A stretch of DNA of 64,000 bases, taken from Euclidia mi (lineage: Eukaryota > Arthropoda > Insecta > Lepidoptera > Erebidae). Positions 20,032 to 30,281 of this stretch are shown here, piece by piece. The stretch lies in contig OX123182.2 in NCBI GenBank assembly GCA_944739405.2, positions 96,836,051 through 96,900,050 on the forward strand. Direction: 5' to 3'. The notes below the pieces were generated by a model. That model made no database searches. It had not been told where the DNA came from and saw only the letters and a list, made by a program, of their open reading frames with translations. Positions within the stretch are counted from its first letter, which is position 1; each line of letters starts with the position of its first letter. The position numbers and the translations under genes were made by a program.

Positions 20032-22206
20032 TCAGCCTGCCGTAGTCCACTGCTGGATATAGGCCTCTCCAATGGCACGCCACTGAGCCCGATTTTCGGC
20101 TCTTCGTGTCCAGCCGCTGCCAGCCACTTTGCGTATATCGTCACTCCACCTAGCCGGAGGGCGTCCTACACTACGTTTGCCAAGGCGCGGTCTCCACTCT
20201 AGAACACGGCTACTCCATCGGTTATCGGTTCTGCGACAGATGTGACCAGCCCACTGCCACTTCAACGTGCTAATTCTCTGAGCTATGTCGATTACCTTGG
20301 TTCTCTGTCGGATCACTTCATTACGAATTCGATCCTTCAGAGAAACTCCGAGCATAGCCCTCTCCATAGCTCGATGAGCGACCTTAAATTGGTGGACTAG
20401 TCGCACCGTCAGTGTCCACGTCTCGGCACCGTAAGTCATAACGGGTAGGACGCACTCATTGAAGACTTTTGTCTTAAGGCTTTGCGGTAGGGATGACGAA
20501 AAGACTCGACAGAGTTTCCTATATGCCGCCCAGCCAAGCTGTGCTCTTCTGCAAGCCTCCCTCTCGAAGTTGTTTCTACCCAACTGCAAGGTTTGCTCAA
20601 GGTAGACGTACTCCTGAACAACTTCGAGCGGGACCCCGTTTAGGATATTCGGTTCCGGAGAGACATGTTCATTGAACATTATTTTGGTTTTATCCAAGTT
20701 CATCCGGAGACCGATGCGAGCAGAAGAATCAGCCAGGCTGCTCAGCATATACTGCAAGTCTTGCACGGTTTCAGCCACGATAACGATATCGTCTGCAAAT
20801 CTTAAGTGTGAGAGGTACTCGCCGTTTATGTTAATACCGCGTCCTTTCCAGTGCAGCGTCTTGAACATATCCTCCATTGCATTTGTGAACAATTTGGGGG
20901 AGATAACATCCCCTTGTCTCACACCTCGATGCAGGTGGATAGGTTCAGACTGCTGGTTCTGTACTTGGACGGTCATAGTCGCCGCGTCATACAGACCTCT
21001 CAGCACTTGGACGTACCGCCAATCGATTTGGCACCGTTGCAAAGACTCCAGAACAGACCAGGTTTCGATGCAGTCAAAGGCCATCTCATAGTCCACAAAC
21101 GCTAAGCACAGGGGCTGATTATACTCCTCTGTCTTCTGTATAATCTGCCGCACTATGTGGATGTGGTCTATGGTGCCATACCCTCCTCGAAAACCGGCCT
21201 GTTCGGGCGGCTGAAACTCGTCGAGTCTACGCGCGAGACGGTTCGTGATGACCCTGGAAAACAGCTTATAGACGTGGCTCAAGAGCGAGATCGGTCGATA
21301 GTTCTTCAACAGAGTTTTGTCTCTCTTTTTGAAGAACAAAACGACTATGCTCTTGCTCCACGCCCTTGGAGTTCTCCCCGAGAACAGGACAGAATTAAAT
21401 ATGCGTGGGAACTGCACCAGTATAGGTTTTCCACCTGCCTTTAGCAGCTCCGTCGTAACTCCATCTTTCCCGGGGGCTTTTCCATTTTTAAGCTGCCTCA
21501 GGGCCACCACGATTTCGTCTTGGCTGACGTCTGGCATCTCTTCCGTGAAGTGGCGGGTTAAAGTGGCTTTTGGATCCTCGGAGTCGGGTTGGGGACGGGA
21601 CGCTTTCGAGGTGTAGAGGTTGCCGTAGAAGCTCTGAACCTCCGCAAGAATCTCCGGTCTAGAAGTGGCGACTTTCCCGTCTGACGTGGTCAGCTTCGTC
21701 AGATGACTTCGACCTAAATGCTGAGTAAAAACTTTCGACCCCTGATTTCGCTCGATCGCATCTTGTATAGAGCGTGTATTGGAGCTACGGAGGTCGCATC
21801 TTACCAGCTTGAAGATCTTTTTATTTAGATCTGACGAAGTGCCTGCCGGGTTTTCTCGTCGCATCTCTATGAGCTGCAGAGATTCTCGCGAAAGTTGAGA
21901 TCTCCGCAGCACACCGGCAGTGTGCTGCGTCTTAAAGAGTATCGTCCCCTCATCCCGAAGGATTTCCACCACTTTATCGAGTTTCTGGTCCATATCTGCG
22001 TCTATTGCGGTTTCCAAGGCAGCGAAACGGTTTTCCAGTTTAAGCTGGAATGTTTCAGATCCAACCACGGATTGGAGGAAATTTGGCCGGAGCGTAGACT
22101 TCATAAGGCGAACGCGTTCAAGCTTATAATCGATGTTCAGAGTGCCTCGTACAAGTCGGTGATCACTTCCGGTGTTGAACCTAGTGATCACGGAGACATC
22201 CCTAAA
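20032..22206 (-). CDS. RTE reverse transcriptase (open over 719 codons)
   Basis: The second half of the RTE polyprotein. The final part of the endonuclease (FNTGSDHRLVRG, with the catalytic SDH) opens the frame. A linker follows, then RT: LKNGKAPGKDGV at residues 234-245, NYRPISLLSHVYKLFSRVI at 297-315, QAGFRGGYGTIDHI at 331-344, FVDYEMAFDCIE at 365-376 (motif A Asp), GVRQGDVISPKLF at 423-435, and the catalytic FADD at 465-468. The C-terminal region ends with TYGAETWTL, AHRAMERAMLGVSLKDRIRN and GRPPARWSDDIRKVAGSGW. The FADD core looks functional. The preceding endonuclease is separated only by a TGA stop at 22207-22209 in the same frame. Confidence 0.9.
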   Translation of the reverse strand, partial: FRDVSVITRFNTGSDHRLVRGTLNIDYKLERVRLMKSTLRPNFLQSVVGSETFQLKLENRFAALETAIDADMDQKLDKVVEILRDEGTILFKTQHTAGVLRRSQLSRESLQLIEMRRENPAGTSSDLNKKIFKLVRCDLRSSNTRSIQDAIERNQGSKVFTQHLGRSHLTKLTTSDGKVATSRPEILAEVQSFYGNLYTSKASRPQPDSEDPKATLTRHFTEEMPDVSQDEIVVALRQLKNGKAPGKDGVTTELLKAGGKPILVQFPRIFNSVLFSGRTPRAWSKSIVVLFFKKRDKTLLKNYRPISLLSHVYKLFSRVITNRLARRLDEFQPPEQAGFRGGYGTIDHIHIVRQIIQKTEEYNQPLCLAFVDYEMAFDCIETWSVLESLQRCQIDWRYVQVLRGLYDAATMTVQVQNQQSEPIHLHRGVRQGDVISPKLFTNAMEDMFKTLHWKGRGININGEYLSHLRFADDIVIVAETVQDLQYMLSSLADSSARIGLRMNLDKTKIMFNEHVSPEPNILNGVPLEVVQEYVYLEQTLQLGRNNFEREACRRAQLGWAAYRKLCRVFSSSLPQSLKTKVFNECVLPVMTYGAETWTLTVRLVHQFKVAHRAMERAMLGVSLKDRIRNEVIRQRTKVIDIAQRISTLKWQWAGHICRRTDNRWSSRVLEWRPRLGKRSVGRPPARWSDDIRKVAGSGWTRRAENRAQWRAIGEAYIQQWTTAG

Positions 22207-23126
22207 TATTCACCTTTTGTCCGCCAAAATGAAGTCAATCTCATTTTTTGTCATAGTGTCGGGGCTTCGCCACGTCCACTTTCTTTGAGGCTGCTTCTTA
22301 AAGAATGAGTTCATTAAGAACAGCCCCTCCTTCTCTAAGAAGTTGACGAGCATCTGCCCCCTATGATTTCTCCTACCAAATCCGTGTGGTCCAACTACCG
22401 ATTCGCCGCAAGTATGTACTCCCACTTTGGCGTTGAAGTCCCCCATGACAACATTAAAGTGGGCCTTTTGGGTGTTATGTAAGGCCCTGGAAATGTCTTC
22501 GTACATTTCTTCTACTTCATCATCCGAGTATGCCGAAGTCGGTGCATACACTTGGATAACCTTGAGAGTATATCTCTTGGTGAGTCTGATCATAAGGTAT
22601 GCTACCCTTGTCGACACACTGGAGATTTCTAAAATGTTGTCAGAGAGGACCTTATGGACCAGGAACCCAACCCCGCCTTGGGATGGCTGGTCTCCCCCCC
22701 TGAAGTACATAAGAGGGCCTGAATCTAGGGTAACGGTATCCTCTCCCTCTCTCCGGACCTTGCATAATCCCAAAACATGCCACCTTCTGTACTAGTTAGT
22801 AGTTTCTTTTCGAGTTGTGCCAGATGTTTGTGGAGCCGTAGCGTGCGTCCATTATATCTAGCCATGGTCAGTCGGTGTTGGCGGCCTGCCGTAACCAGGG
22901 GATTCTTTGCACCCCCTGCCCCGCCGTTACCATGTCCGCCGCCTTGGCCAGGAATAGCGGGGCGACCGGGAACTGGGGGCCGTTGCGTAAGCGTGTGTGC
23001 CATTGAGGTTTTGCCCGTAATCACCACGCTGGGCATGCGTGTTGGTGATCGCAGGGCGTAGCTTCTCGCACCGGTGACGCTGCTGCCCGTCACCGATCTA
23101 TTATATTTAGCTACGCCTATTTGCAA
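22207..23126 (-). pseudogene. RTE endonuclease (one stop, one frameshift)
   Basis: Frame 22773-22210 contains SQGGVGFLVHK, VIQVYAPTSAYSDDEVEEMY, VVMGDFNAKVGVH (catalytic), GRRNHRGQMLVNFLEKEGL and TKNEIDFILADKR. A TGA stop at 22207-22209 separates it from SDH in the next frame piece. The N-terminus (MARYNGRTLRLHKHLAQLEK) is in a different frame (to 23126), joined by a shift between 22725 and 22773. Upstream of that Met is a Gly/Pro-rich leader that may be 5' UTR. Confidence 0.85.
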
Positions 23127-23190
23127 CGGTTATACCGCCGTTAGTCGGTCGCCAGAGCCTCGTTCGCTGGTCGGCAGGATGCACCACGGG

Positions 23191-23469
23191 CAGGTGAGGT
23201 TGGCTGGGAGCTCTAAGTTGTTGTTGCGCTCCCATGCATCCCTATTACTAGATTTGTCTTTATTACTACAGATAAAATAATCCTATAAGAGTACTTCTAT
23301 TCATTATCTTACACGTTGATACTAAATCTTCCCACAGAAAAAGAATCAATAAATTTTTTCAAAGGTTTTTGAGCAGTCTGTCGCAATCTGCACTTACACG
23401 GAACAGGAAGAAAATATTATAATTTTATTTATAATAAGGAAGGAAAAAGGTTATTCGATTTAAGATGTC
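23191..23469. other. No gene seen
   Basis: Unassigned sequence upstream of the RTE LINE. Confidence 0.45.
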
Positions 23470-23650
23470 ACGGTTGGCGTAGTGCTTTAAGCGGCCGCCT
23501 CGCCTCTTGACATGCGCCGAGTGTTGTGGGTTCAATACTCACAACACTCAGCGCCAAGTCCCCCGCGACACAGGATTAATACCTCGTGCGGGAAATGTCT
23601 TAAGGCGAGGATTTACCAAAATCCAGTGTTATCTAGCGTCTTTAAACGCG
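23470..23650 (+). mobile_element. tRNA-derived SINE-like sequence
   Basis: ACGGTTGGCGTAGTGCTTTAAG resembles an A box and TGTTGTGGGTTCAATACTCACAAC a B box, at tRNA-like spacing. The body TGCGGGAAATGTCTTAAGGC follows. It is degenerate and not a functional tRNA because no acceptor stem pairs. Confidence 0.5.
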
Positions 23651-23661
23651 TTTTATTTGTA

Positions 23662-23870
23662 AACTAGAGGACGCCAGCAGCTACGCCTGCATTTTTTTTA
23701 ATTTACCCGTTTTGGCCGATCCCGTGGGAATTTCGGGAAATCCCTTCTTAGTGCACCCCTACGGTCCCCAAGGAACATACATGCCAAATTTCAGCTTCCT
23801 GCGCCCAATAGTTTCGGCTGTAGCGTGTCTGTCAGTCAGTCAGTAACGCAAGAATTTTATATATTAAGAT
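23662..23870 (+). repeat. ~200-bp interspersed repeat E, copy 1
   Basis: Runs from ACTAGAGGACGCCAGCAGCTACGCC through CGATCCCGTGGGAATTTCGGG to GTAACGCAAGAATTTTATATATTAAG. It is nearly identical to 32182-32390 and 53492-53701, and a diverged reverse copy lies at 54582-54755. No coding capacity. The GTCTGTCAGTCAGTCAG block is shared by all three plus copies. Confidence 0.85.
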
Positions 23871-24670
23871 AACAGAGATTTATATTCGGAAAAAAATATA
23901 TGTTATTCTACAGCATTAGATCTATATTTGTCGGCCATTCGAAACACGATTACTGACATTTAATACGATAGAAAATAATCGCGAATATAGGTCTGTTTAA
24001 ACAATTTTTCACGTTTCCTTTGAGTTGTATTGGGATTAGAATTTTCAAAACTATACCAAAAGAAAAGTCATGTAAAAGCGGATGTTTCTCGGCCATCACA
24101 TTATGAATTTTAATATATACACAAACATAATACCGAAAATATGTAATTTCCTACTGCCGACGCGCTCTCTCCGGCGTCGTTCAGTCCCGAGCGGGATGTA
24201 ATGGAGACAGGATGTATCGCTAGTTTGCAGCGCGCACCGCAGGATTACGAATTATTTTATCGTCAGTTACGAATGTCATCATCATTTATTGATAAATATA
24301 TTATATCTAGGTTTAGTTTGTAAATAGGTATTGTAAATTTTTAGTAAGTATTTAATAAGAGTGTATATAGGTAATTAGTATAGTTTTGAAAATATCGTTT
24401 TGGTTATTGGGCAAGATAACGTACTTGATAACAACAGCATAGTTAGGTACCAGTACTTTAGAAAATTATTGATTTGTTGTGTATTGTGGATGATTTATAG
24501 CATTATTATTGTATTGGGTACCCACCTAACATAATAATACACACTTTTATTCTGTGTACTTATATACGAAAATAAAAATGTGAGATGTGCCTAAAAGCTA
24601 TACAAGCGAATTTTATAGGTACCTACCTACCTAAATAAATACAAATATCCGCAGTTACTTGCATAGTGGT
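23871..24670. other. No gene seen
   Basis: AT-rich unassigned sequence; a short GC-richer stretch near 24155-24240 has no recognisable motif. Confidence 0.45.
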
Positions 24671-24790
24671 ATTTATGGTTACTGCACCACACTCGTGAAT
24701 AGTAGTGTGATGTTATTTGGTATAACCTTCCTCAAAAAATGGGCTAGAGAGGCAAAACAATCTTAGAAATTGGCCTGCTAGTTCCTAAGA
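24671..24790 (+). repeat. Degenerate copy of repeat X
   Basis: TAACCTTCCTCAAAAAATGGGCT and CTAGTTCCTAAGACTAGCGCG align with the better copies at 40303-40447 and 32590-33185. Short and diverged. Confidence 0.5.
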
Positions 24791-24970
24791 CTAGCGCGAT
24801 CAAAAACATAAAAAAAAAGGTTTTGATTTAGATAGGTAGATTTATGAATTTCCGTATAAGTATATCCAATAATTGTATTGACTATTTCCACCAATAATAT
24901 CATTGATTTCCACACTATTACCAAACACGGAACAATGGACACCTTAATATTATCGTATTATTTATCACGG

Positions 24971-26033
24971 CGCACAGTGTTTTATGAAGACCATTTTTCG
25001 GACACCGTCTTTTTATTAAAGAAGCTAATAGATATATTCAATAAAAAGAAATATTTCGTATCCCCATTAGGCTAGCATCTCTAGTTTTTTAGAAAATCTT
25101 TTTTGAAAATCTTCATATTTTAAAGCGGATATTTAGAAAAAATATATTCCTCTTAAACTAAGCATGATACGCAATTATAATGTTACAAGCACCGATAGCG
25201 TCTCTTTCACTGCACATTTTACAGTTAAAATGAACCTCATAACTTGACTAGATTCAAATTTAAGCGAGATTTTGGATTTTTAGATTTTCTTAATTTTCTC
25301 GAAGATTTTACCAAATGTGGAAAAGTTATATATACAGAAATGATGCTCTTTACTTTCCTCATATACTTAATAAATTTCAGACCCCAAATCCATGGAATCT
25401 AGAAGTTATTCTAATTTAACTGTTTTTGCTAGGGTTTTCACATTTGTATTCCGGGTTTTAATGATAAAATTTTTATTCGATATTGATTTTATAACTAAAT
25501 TATATGTTGTAAAGAAATCAATATCGAATAAAAATTTAATCAATAAAATCCAGAATATAAATATGAAAAAACTAGCAAAAACAGTTATATGGAATAACTT
25601 CTAGATTCCATGGATTTGGGGTCTGAAATTTATTGAGTAGATGAGGAAAGTAAAGAGCATCCTTTCTGTATATATAACTTTTCCAAATTTGGTAGAATCT
25701 TCGGGAAAAGTAAGAAAATCTAAAAATCCAAAATCTCGCTTAAATTTGAATCTAGTCAAGTTAAGAGGTTCATTTTAACTGTAAAATCTGCAGTGAAAGA
25801 GACGCTATCGGTGCTTGTAACATTATAATTGCGTATCATGCTTAGTTTAAGAGGAATATCTTTTTTTCTAAATATCCGCTTCAAAATATGAAGATTTTCA
25901 AAAAAGTTTTTCTAAAAAACTAGAGATGCTAGCTTAATGGGGATACGAAATATTTCTTTTTATTGAATATATCTATTAGCTTCTTTAATAAAAAGACGGT
26001 GTCCGAAAAATGGTCTTCATAAAACACTGTGCG
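24971..26033. repeat. 1.06-kb long palindrome (519-bp arms, 25-nt spacer)
   Basis: The left arm 24971-25489 and the right arm 25515-26033 are reverse complements. Both have the same length, and the symmetry centre (25502) is constant from the innermost pair (AATTTTTATTCGATATTGATTT with its complement) to the outermost (CGCACAGTGTTTTATGAAG with its complement). By eye I count about 27 mismatches in 519 positions (roughly 95% identity), mostly clustered near the centre. No net insertion or deletion. ORFs reading through it are short and unlike known proteins. No target duplication is obvious at the outer edges. Confidence 0.93.
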
Positions 26034-26849
26034 GCGAGGAAGAATGCACTGGTGTCACAGCTTAGAAATGTTCGGTAGGTAAGTATATCAATTTGACTGA
26101 CAAATAATGACGAAAACTAGAGTTTATTATTGGTTTGCGGAAAATAAACGTTGTGGGTGTAGAAGTATGATTTCTTAGGTATGTATGTATGTATAATTTT
26201 AACTTTTTTTCACTACTACTTGCCGATGGAAGCGCCTAAAGGAGATCACCCAAATTGGGCTAATTTTTATTTGCCGGCCAGTCAATAAAATTATCTTATT
26301 TTAATAGAACACACTGTTGTAAACATTTTTAACTATTACACCAAACTTCTATGTCAATTCTCTGAGACAATATTTAGGTTTGAATGTATGTCTCAAAGTA
26401 CCGTAAAGCAGTTTTGTTTTGACAAAAGTGATAAATCAAAGAGGTGTAAAGGTGGTCAACTATACGTTTTCAGCCTAACGTGAGATACGTGAGCCCTAAA
26501 ATGCAGTGGACTCATTAAAAAAGAAAAAACATTTTCTTAAATATATCTGACCAAATATAAAAATATCGTCTAAACCTTTAGTAGGAATGCCTATGACTGG
26601 CCAGGTACAGATGTCTTGTATACAGGTGTGGCACCATAGTGGCGCTAATTCCTGTTCCCAACATGTAGTTGAAGAGATGTTGCGTCGCGACGTTCTCACT
26701 TTCCGTTGTTTCGGCCGGTTCTTGTAGAGAAAACGCCTGGATATCACTATAGTGACAGCAGCCGCAACCCTGTCCAAGAAACGGCGCTGCAAATGTTGGC
26801 GAAATGCCCCGCTTATGCGTCTCAGTGCCGTGAACATCACCATCTTAAG
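26034..26849. other. No gene seen
   Basis: A GTAT microsatellite near 26180. The minus ORF at 26496-26843 (115 aa, Arg-rich then Cys/Trp-rich) resembles nothing I recognise and is probably chance. Confidence 0.4.
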
Positions 26850-27690
26850 CCTTTTCCGACCATTTTGGTGTAGACCTCTACAATAACTTCCTTTTCGTTC
26901 TGTTTTGGACAGTCTTCAACCAATTACTACCCGCTATCTTTATGATGTCTTCTTTCCATCTCATTTTTTTTTTTTATAAAATTAGGTGGCAAGCGAGCAA
27001 ACGGATCGCATGGTGGTGTGATACAAGCAACACCACAGGAGTCACAAGTGCGTTGCCGCCCCTTGGGGTTGGGAAAAGGGACAGGAGGAGAAATGGGATG
27101 AAGGAGAAGGAATAGGGGATGGGCCTCCGGCACTCTCACTCACCGAACGAAACGCAACAGTTTGGTTACTGTTACTTTACGTCGATTTTCTGTGAGAAGG
27201 TAGTATTTCCCCGATCAAGCCGGCCCATTCGTGCTGAAATCAGCGAGGCTCTACTACCTTGAATATTGCAGTCTTCCAGCTAGTCGTTTACATTCCCATG
27301 GTTGCCATTTTAATATTTGCTTGCACCATGTTTCGGGATTTCTGGCTACATGTCCGGCCGCTACTCTTTTGGCAACATCTGATACTAGACTTTCTTTTCG
27401 GAGCTATTTATTCGTCTTTCTATCTTTGAACTTTGAGTGTCACTCCTGCCAGTTTTCTCTCCATTGCCCTTTGAGCAACTTCAAGTTTCTGTAGCGCTGC
27501 CTCTGTAGTAACCCAGGTTTCGGTTCCGTAGGTGAGCACTGACAGGACGCACTGGTTGAATATTCTTGCTTTTTGTTGCTTCGTAAAAACAAATGCCAGT
27601 TTATCGAAAGCAGCCCAACCCAAATGGATACGTATATCAATCCTGTTCACCTAGTTTGCTTTGCCCATCTTTATTTCTTGCCCTAGGTAT
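26850..27690 (-). pseudogene. RTE LINE C-terminal fragment, split by a SINE
   Basis: 27690-27239 encodes YLGQEIKMGKAN, HLGWAAFDKLAFVF, FNQCVLSVLTYGTETWVTTE, AQRAMERKLAGVTLK and GHVARNPETW, all RTE C-terminal blocks. The frame resumes at 26961-26850 with RWKEDIIKIAGSNWLKTVQN, the next RTE block. The 277 bp between them are a SINE. Several stops. The RT catalytic part is absent. Confidence 0.8.
26962..27238 (-). mobile_element. Poly-A SINE/LINE-derived retroposon inside the RTE fragment
   Basis: A run of T at 26968-26979 (poly-A on the minus strand) is followed in plus reading by TAAAATTAGGTGGCAAGCGAGC, CACAAGTGCGTTGCCG, a GGGA-rich body, GGCCTCCGGCACTCTCACTC and CGGCCCATTCGTGCTGAA. This matches a very common lepidopteran retroposon as I recall it. 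No clear target duplication. Confidence 0.7.
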
Positions 27691-28849
27691 AATATACTAT
27701 ATTTTGTTAATGAATTCTAATCGGGTACATCCTACTGCAATTGATATTCCGCTGGAGTTTTCACTGGTCATGTTTCGAATTGGCCGTAAACTGATCGTGG
27801 CAATTGTTACAGTCGTACCCTCGCTACCTACCCTGCCCATGGTCTGGTGCCTGATGGCTTGGAACGTCACCGTCTGCTTCTGTGAGGCAGTAATGCTTAT
27901 CAATCAGATATTATGCTCTTGGCTTACTACCTGCCATTACCTGATGCCATTTAAATTGCAACTTGCACATTATTTTAGGCAAAAAATAACAATAATTACT
28001 TAGGATTTATTTCAGAAACAGAATAGAATCTTTGAGCTCGAATATGATCTCACAGACCAGACTGCACTTAGAACCTTAGTGTAGTAATAAAAAGTGTTTA
28101 TTTCGTAATATTCTTAAAAAAAAATAAGTATATCTTAGTTGGCCGGCACTTTTAGAATTAGCCAAAGGCTGGGTGATCCATTTATTATGCATGCACGTGT
28201 GTTCTTTTTTAACAGAGTAGTTAGTATCTTAGAGATTTCACAGTTAAAATAAATAAGTATAACAAAATGTAATCATTGGTGATTAAAAGTAGCCATGAGT
28301 ATCTTACCCGTTCTTTTTATTGGTTTTATGCCGTTGTTTTGCTGACAGTAGCAACGAATTAATTGATTTATATGAATCTAATCCTTTTCCCTAAGATTAA
28401 TATCGAACAAGCGATACTTTCGCATTGAGAGCGATCATAAGTTTTTTTATAATTAACAACAAAGATAATGTTCATAATATTACTGATTACTTAATTATTG
28501 TCACTATAAACAAAAGTAATTTTGTAAAACTACTTTCGAATTTCATAAAGGCTTATTCAAAACAGAAACGTTGCAAATTATTTATACTCGATAAGTAAGT
28601 TTATATTTCAATTGATATACTGCTTCAATTTTCTCTACCATGGCGCGAAAGTGTTATACCTACATGGCGGCAGTGGCGTCGCGTCTCTCGTCGCGATTGA
28701 TCGTCGTTATACTCGCGAACTGGGGAAGCGGGGAGCCTCAAAAGCTTTGAGCGCTTGGAAATCCTCGCCTTAAAAAATGTTTCCAATGCTCGCACCACAA
28801 TGATGAAAAATTAAAATCGTTATCACTATTCCATCCGAATCGGTCTGGT
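27691..28849. other. No gene seen
   Basis: An ORF on each strand between 27697 and 28003 has no recognisable similarity. The rest is AT-rich, with a GC-richer patch near 28640-28750. Confidence 0.4.
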
Positions 28850-29010
28850 GGCTCCAAAACCGCAATACCCACGCAAAGTCACAAGTGCTCTACCGATCTA
28901 GATGGGAAAAAGGAAAGGAGGAGGAGCGCGATGAGGGAACAGGAAATGAGGATGGGCCTCCGAAGATCTCACATACTGAATGAATGCAACATAATTATAT
29001 AATGGTACTT
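28850..29010 (-). repeat. Degraded copy of the 26962-type retroposon
   Basis: CAAAGTCACAAGTGCTCTACCG, GATGGGCCTCCGAAGATCTCAC and TACTTTATATCGATACTTTG follow the order of the better copy at 26962-27238. Confidence 0.45.
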
Positions 29011-29510
29011 TATATCGATACTTTGTCTGATACAATTGTACAAAATGGTAATTGGTTTTGTTTACTTGGTGGTTATCGTTTCACTTGATGAGTTTCAACG
29101 TTCGTGTTGTATTTATCACATGTAATTATCACCCACATTCACTTATTAATATTGGCTATAATCGAAACTAGCTTTTTTTGTAGTAGTACTCAAAATGTTA
29201 TCCAGTATCAGTGACGTGTCGCTAGAGTGGATAATATGGCGACTGCGATTTGTCTGTCAGAACCATTAGAATTTAACAAAATACTCGACAATCCGAATTT
29301 AGTGGCTATATGTTGTCGACTCGAAATATATATTTTTTTTATGTTTTATTGTTCAGGTAAGGTTTCGATTGAGTCTACCATACCTCGTGATGAAATTATT
29401 AATATAGATTTGACACTGCGATGGTAGCGCAGTCGGTCGGTTCCAATGAGAAACATTCCAATGTCAACAACTACTTACAAATAAAAAAATACTAAAATGA
29501 AATTTTCCAG
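29011..29510. other. No gene seen
   Basis: No supported coding or repeat feature. Confidence 0.4.
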
Positions 29511-29645
29511 TGGACTAAATTGTGAATCTAAATCATTCTCAAGTCCTCTTGAACACACAAAAAATTTCATCACAATCGGTCCAGTCGTTTGTAATAATAA
29601 TAATAATAATAATGTTTATTGCTCATAAAATTTTTTGTTTAGGAG
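29511..29645. repeat. Retroposon tail fragments with (AAT)n
   Basis: AATTTCATCACAATCGGTCCAGTCGTTTG is the conserved block of RTE-related SINE tails. AATAATAATAATAATAATAATG followed by TTTATTGCTCATAAA looks like the reversed 3' end of a CR1-like LINE (minus: TTTATGAGCAATAAACATTATT). Confidence 0.5.
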
Positions 29646-29715
29646 GAGTTCAGTGACATACACACGCACACAAGAAATAGCAATTATTAGGGGTATAGCA
29701 CTTGAATAGTTTAAA

Positions 29716-29800
29716 AACTAATTGAATAAGAGAAAACAGTACGTCAAAATTGGCAACCATGACAGTGACTTTCACTCAGTGGATTTTGGCGTCCCACAGG
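29716..29800 (+). pseudogene. Short LINE reverse transcriptase fragment
   Basis: Encodes NKRKQYVKIGNHDSDFHSVD and FGVPQ, the block just before and into the GVPQGS motif of CR1-like RTs. The frame leaves RT sequence after GVPQ, where the minisatellite begins. Confidence 0.7.
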
Positions 29801-30012
29801 CGCAAAATGTCCAGCGGTTGCAAATAGTCCAATTCGCAGAATGTCCAGTTCGCAGAATGTCCAGTTCTCAGAATGTCCAATACTCAAAATGTCCAGTTCG
29901 CAGAATGTCCAGTTCGCGAAATGCCCAGGTCACGGAATATCCAAATCGCAGAATGTCCAGTTCGCAGAATGTCCAGTTCGCAAAATGTCCAAATCGCAGA
30001 ATGTCCAGTATT
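29801..30012. repeat. 16-bp minisatellite, unit TTCGCAGAATGTCCAG
   Basis: About 13 head-to-tail units, most exactly 16 bp (CGCAGAATGTCCA core), with single-base variants. It begins abruptly inside the RT fragment. Because 16 is not a multiple of 3, all forward frames read a repeated peptide (VQFAECPVRRMSSSQN), which explains the ORFs here. Confidence 0.9.
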
Positions 30013-30093
30013 CATCATAACGTTGTCAACACTTGGTGGGGGATTCAAGTATAAATATTTATAATATCAATAAGTAGTCAACATACATACATA

Positions 30094-30281
30094 CATATCG
30101 TCACGCCTTTTGTCCCCGAAGGGGTAGGCAGAGGTGTATTTCTACACCCACTTTTCGCCAGATATACTTTAGTCCCACGTAATAAGGGGCGAGCCTATTG
30201 CCGTACCGGGCACATTTCCAGACTCCGTGCTGCTACTGAGAATTTCGTAACAGAAAAACCCAATAACACTGCCCGAAACAC
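30094..30281 (-). mobile_element. SINE family C, lacking the tRNA head
   Basis: Plus reading: ATATCGTCACGCC, CCCCGAAGGGGTAGGCAGAGG, TACACCCACTTTTCGCCAG, GGGGCGAGCCTATTGCCGTACCGGGC, ending at CAATAACACTGCCCGA. Truncated just before the B box. Nearly identical to 36799-36990. Confidence 0.85.

Larger units (their letters stand above)
20019..23190 (-). mobile_element. RTE-type LINE, nearly full length
   Basis: Minus-strand element ending at 20020 with ...GCAGGCTGATGATGATGA, the ATG-repeat tail of RTE LINEs. It has an endonuclease and a long RT frame with only one in-frame stop and one frameshift between them. The 5' end is approximate. Related fragments lie at 26850-27690, 35565-35700 and 40448-41113. 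Confidence 0.88.

Noticed and set aside
24878..25604. ORFs inside the palindrome
   Set aside because: Short, Ile/Phe/Lys-rich, without family resemblance, and mirrored by chance frames on the other arm.
26496..26843. 115-aa minus ORF with Cys/Trp-rich end
   Set aside because: No recognisable domain, and its neighbourhood is fragmented RTE sequence; no evidence for coding.
27593..28003. 136-aa plus ORF with hydrophobic segments
   Set aside because: First third is antisense to the RTE fragment; the rest has no family resemblance.
29801..30012. CRISPR-like regular repeat
   Set aside because: Units are contiguous 16-bp tandem copies with no spacers, in a eukaryotic transposon context.
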